A stretch of DNA of 7,561 bases from Clostridium_AD sp047624165. GTDB taxonomy: Bacteria; Bacillota; Clostridia; Clostridiales; Clostridiaceae. This document shows positions 5,774 through 7,561 of the stretch, piece after piece (the first letter of the stretch is position 1; the number at the start of each line of letters is the position of its first letter). A model generated the notes under the pieces. That model did not search any database, was not told where the DNA came from, and saw nothing but the letters and a program-made list of their open reading frames with translations. The DNA lies in NCBI GenBank assembly GCA_047624165.1, contig JBLHPD010000222.1, positions 1 through 7,561 on the forward strand. The letters are read 5' to 3'. The translations under genes and the position numbers were made by a program.

Positions 5774-7440
5774 AATAACCCTGTTATAGCACCATCTTCA
5801 GAAATATCCATCCTATCTGCCGCTGGTACCTTTGGAAGACCCGGCATTGTCATTATACTTCCTGTTAAAGCTATAATAAATCCAGCTCCATTAGAAATTT
5901 TAACTTCTTTTACATTTATTGTGAAATTTGTAGGTCTACCCAAAAGACTTGGATTGTCCGACAAAGAATTTTGAGTTTTAGCAACACATATAGGAATTTT
6001 ATCCAACCCAAGTTTTTCTATTTCAGCAATTTGCCTATTTGCGGGAGTTCCATATTCTACTCCATCTGCACCATATATTTCCGTGGCAATAATGTGTATT
6101 TTTTCTTTTATAGTGAGCTTTTCATCATATAAAACTTTAAAGTTACTTTTTTCATTTTGTAGAATATCTAACACTTTATTTGCTAATTCTTGGCCTCCAT
6201 CTGCACCTTTTTCCCAAACTTCAGTTAAGGCTACTTTAACACCCATTTTTCCACAAAATTCATTTATGTACTCTATTTCTTCCTGCGTATCAGTAATAAA
6301 TTTATTTATTGCTACTATTACAGAGACTCCATATTTCTTAATATTCTCTATTTGTTTTTCTAAATTTGTGATTCCTTTTGAAAGCGCTTCTACATTAGGT
6401 TCGTTTAATTTATCTTTTTTTACTCCCCCATGATGTTTTAATGCTCTTATTGTAGCCACAAGAACCACGCAATCTGGCTTTAGATTTCCATATCTGCATT
6501 TTATATCAAAGAATTTTTCAGCACCTAAATCCGCTCCGAATCCCGCTTCAGTTACAACATAGTCCCCTAATTTCAAAGCCATTTTCGTTGCGAGGAGACT
6601 ATTGCAACCATGTGCTATATTAGCAAAGGGCCCCCCATGAATTATGGCAGGTGTGTTGTCAAGCGTCTGAACTAGGTTCGGTTTTATAGCATCTTTCATA
6701 AGTAGTGTCATTGCACCATTAACATTTAAGTCTTTACAATAAATTGGCCTTCCTTCAATGTTATATGCTACTAAAATTTTGCCCATCCTTTCTTTTAGGT
6801 CCATAAGATTTTCAGATAAACACAAAATTGCCATTATTTCTGAAGCAACGGTTATCATAAAACCATCTTCTCGCACAAACCCATTAGGCTTACCACCGAG
6901 TCCAACAACTATATTTCGAAGTGCCCTATCATTCATATCCATAACTCTTCTAAATGTGATTCTTCTGCTATCAATTTCTAGCGCATTACCTTGATGAATA
7001 TGATTATCTATAGCCGCTGAGAGTAAATTGTTAGATGCAGTTATTGCATGCATATCCCCTGTGAAATGTAAATTTATATCCTCCATTGGTATAACTTGTG
7101 CATAACCGCCACCAGCAGCTCCACCTTTAACTCCAAACACTGGTCCAAGAGAAGGTTCTCTTAAAGCTATCACTGCATTTCTACCTTGTTTACATAACGC
7201 TTGACCAAGCCCTATTGTAACCGTAGATTTTCCTTCACCTGCTGGAGTAGGATTAATTGCTGTAACTAATATTAACTTCCCATCTTTTTTATTTTCATTT
7301 CTTTTTAGTACATCTAAAGAAATCTTGGATTTATATTTTCCATATAAATCAATATCATCCTCAGTTAATCCCATTTTTTCTGCCACCTTAAGTATTGGCA
7401 ACATCTTAGCACTTTGCGCAATTTCTATATCACTTTTCAT
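5770..7440 (-). CDS. fhs: Formate-tetrahydrofolate ligase (10-formyl-THF synthetase)
   Basis: The enzyme makes 10-formyltetrahydrofolate from formate, ATP and tetrahydrofolate. It feeds purine synthesis and initiator-tRNA formylation, and in acetogens the methyl branch of the Wood-Ljungdahl pathway. It acts in the cytosol as a homotetramer. From ATG 7440 the product is 556 residues, the typical length, starting MKSDIEIAQ as family members do. The P-loop TPAGEGKST lies at 65-73, followed by REPSLGPVFGVKGGAAGGG (94-112), HFTGDMHAITASNNLL (125-140), ALKHHGG (333-339), CVAKTQNSLSDNP (485-497) and MPGLPKVPAADR (532-543). An in-frame GTG three codons upstream (7449) lies within the ribosome binding site (AGGGGTGA, 7446-7453) and is a poor start. 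No other folate or acetogenesis gene is in view, so the gene alone does not show an acetogenic lifestyle. Confidence 0.98.
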   Translation of the reverse strand: MKSDIEIAQSAKMLPILKVAEKMGLTEDDIDLYGKYKSKISLDVLKRNENKKDGKLILVTAINPTPAGEGKSTVTIGLGQALCKQGRNAVIALREPSLGPVFGVKGGAAGGGYAQVIPMEDINLHFTGDMHAITASNNLLSAAIDNHIHQGNALEIDSRRITFRRVMDMNDRALRNIVVGLGGKPNGFVREDGFMITVASEIMAILCLSENLMDLKERMGKILVAYNIEGRPIYCKDLNVNGAMTLLMKDAIKPNLVQTLDNTPAIIHGGPFANIAHGCNSLLATKMALKLGDYVVTEAGFGADLGAEKFFDIKCRYGNLKPDCVVLVATIRALKHHGGVKKDKLNEPNVEALSKGITNLEKQIENIKKYGVSVIVAINKFITDTQEEIEYINEFCGKMGVKVALTEVWEKGADGGQELANKVLDILQNEKSNFKVLYDEKLTIKEKIHIIATEIYGADGVEYGTPANRQIAEIEKLGLDKIPICVAKTQNSLSDNPSLLGRPTNFTINVKEVKISNGAGFIIALTGSIMTMPGLPKVPAADRMDISEDGAITGLF

Positions 7441-7561
7441 ATACTTCACCCCTCGTATAATGTAGTTGTAAGCATTGATAATAAATTAGTAATAATAACT
7501 ACGAATGTTATCACTCATATCTTATCTAATATTCGCAACTCATAATTTTATTTTAATCAAT
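7441..7561 (-). promoter_or_regulatory. fhs upstream region: ribosome binding site and an imperfect inverted repeat
   Basis: The minus strand carries AGGGGTGA (7453-7446); its AGGGG core is 8 bases before the fhs ATG. Further upstream, 7500-7510 and 7527-7537 form an imperfect inverted repeat (ACGAATGTTA and TAATATTCGC on plus). On the minus strand these pair with one A-C mismatch and one G-U pair around a 16-base loop. I see no convincing -35/-10 pair in the 120 bases available, so the promoter may lie beyond the window or be weak. No known riboswitch is recognisable. Confidence 0.4.

Noticed and set aside
6083..6994. Plus-strand open frames at 6083-6433 and 6758-6994
   Set aside because: Both are antisense to fhs, a complete and highly conserved enzyme, and look like shadows.

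Overview
This is an AT-rich window whose proteins look like those of a Gram-positive, spore-former-type anaerobe, most likely Clostridium or a close relative. The evidence is the strong bias to A/T codons, the strong AGGAGG-type ribosome binding sites, a clostridial-looking lysyl-tRNA synthetase and formate-tetrahydrofolate ligase, a type III pantothenate kinase, and the neighbourhood fhs - coaX - dusB - greA - lysS, which I recall from Clostridium chromosomes. Every gene I can support lies on the minus strand, so transcription runs from high to low coordinates.

Layout in the direction of transcription. A 120-base upstream region (7441-7561) with a strong ribosome binding site leads into fhs (7440-5770), which is followed by a hairpin that may end its transcript (5703-5737). 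A good sigma-A promoter (5609-5636) starts coaX (5478-4699) and dusB (4690-3713), which are 8 bases apart and clearly co-transcribed. After a 77-base gap comes a 272-residue protein I cannot name, with a Rossmann-like central and C-terminal half (3635-2817). A perfect-consensus promoter (TTGACA-17-TATAAT, 2768-2796) sits just after that gene and about 240 bases upstream of greA (2521-2039), so greA should have a long untranslated leader. A 140-base gap holding a 33-base hairpin separates greA from lysS (1898-381). A strong intrinsic terminator (321-373) follows lysS. Then a separate promoter with an A-rich upstream element (152-179, A-tracts to about 210) drives tRNA-Asn(GTT) with an encoded CCA (125-51).

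Functionally this is housekeeping DNA for one-carbon metabolism (fhs), coenzyme A synthesis (coaX), tRNA modification (dusB), transcript elongation (greA), tRNA charging (lysS) and a tRNA. I see no mobile element, CRISPR array, toxin-antitoxin pair, phage gene or defence gene. The only real unknown is the 272-residue protein embedded in the core operon. The next most interesting signals are the long greA leader and the greA-lysS intercistronic hairpin. Two starts are better placed three codons inside the longest open frames: fhs at ATG 7440 and coaX at GTG 5478.
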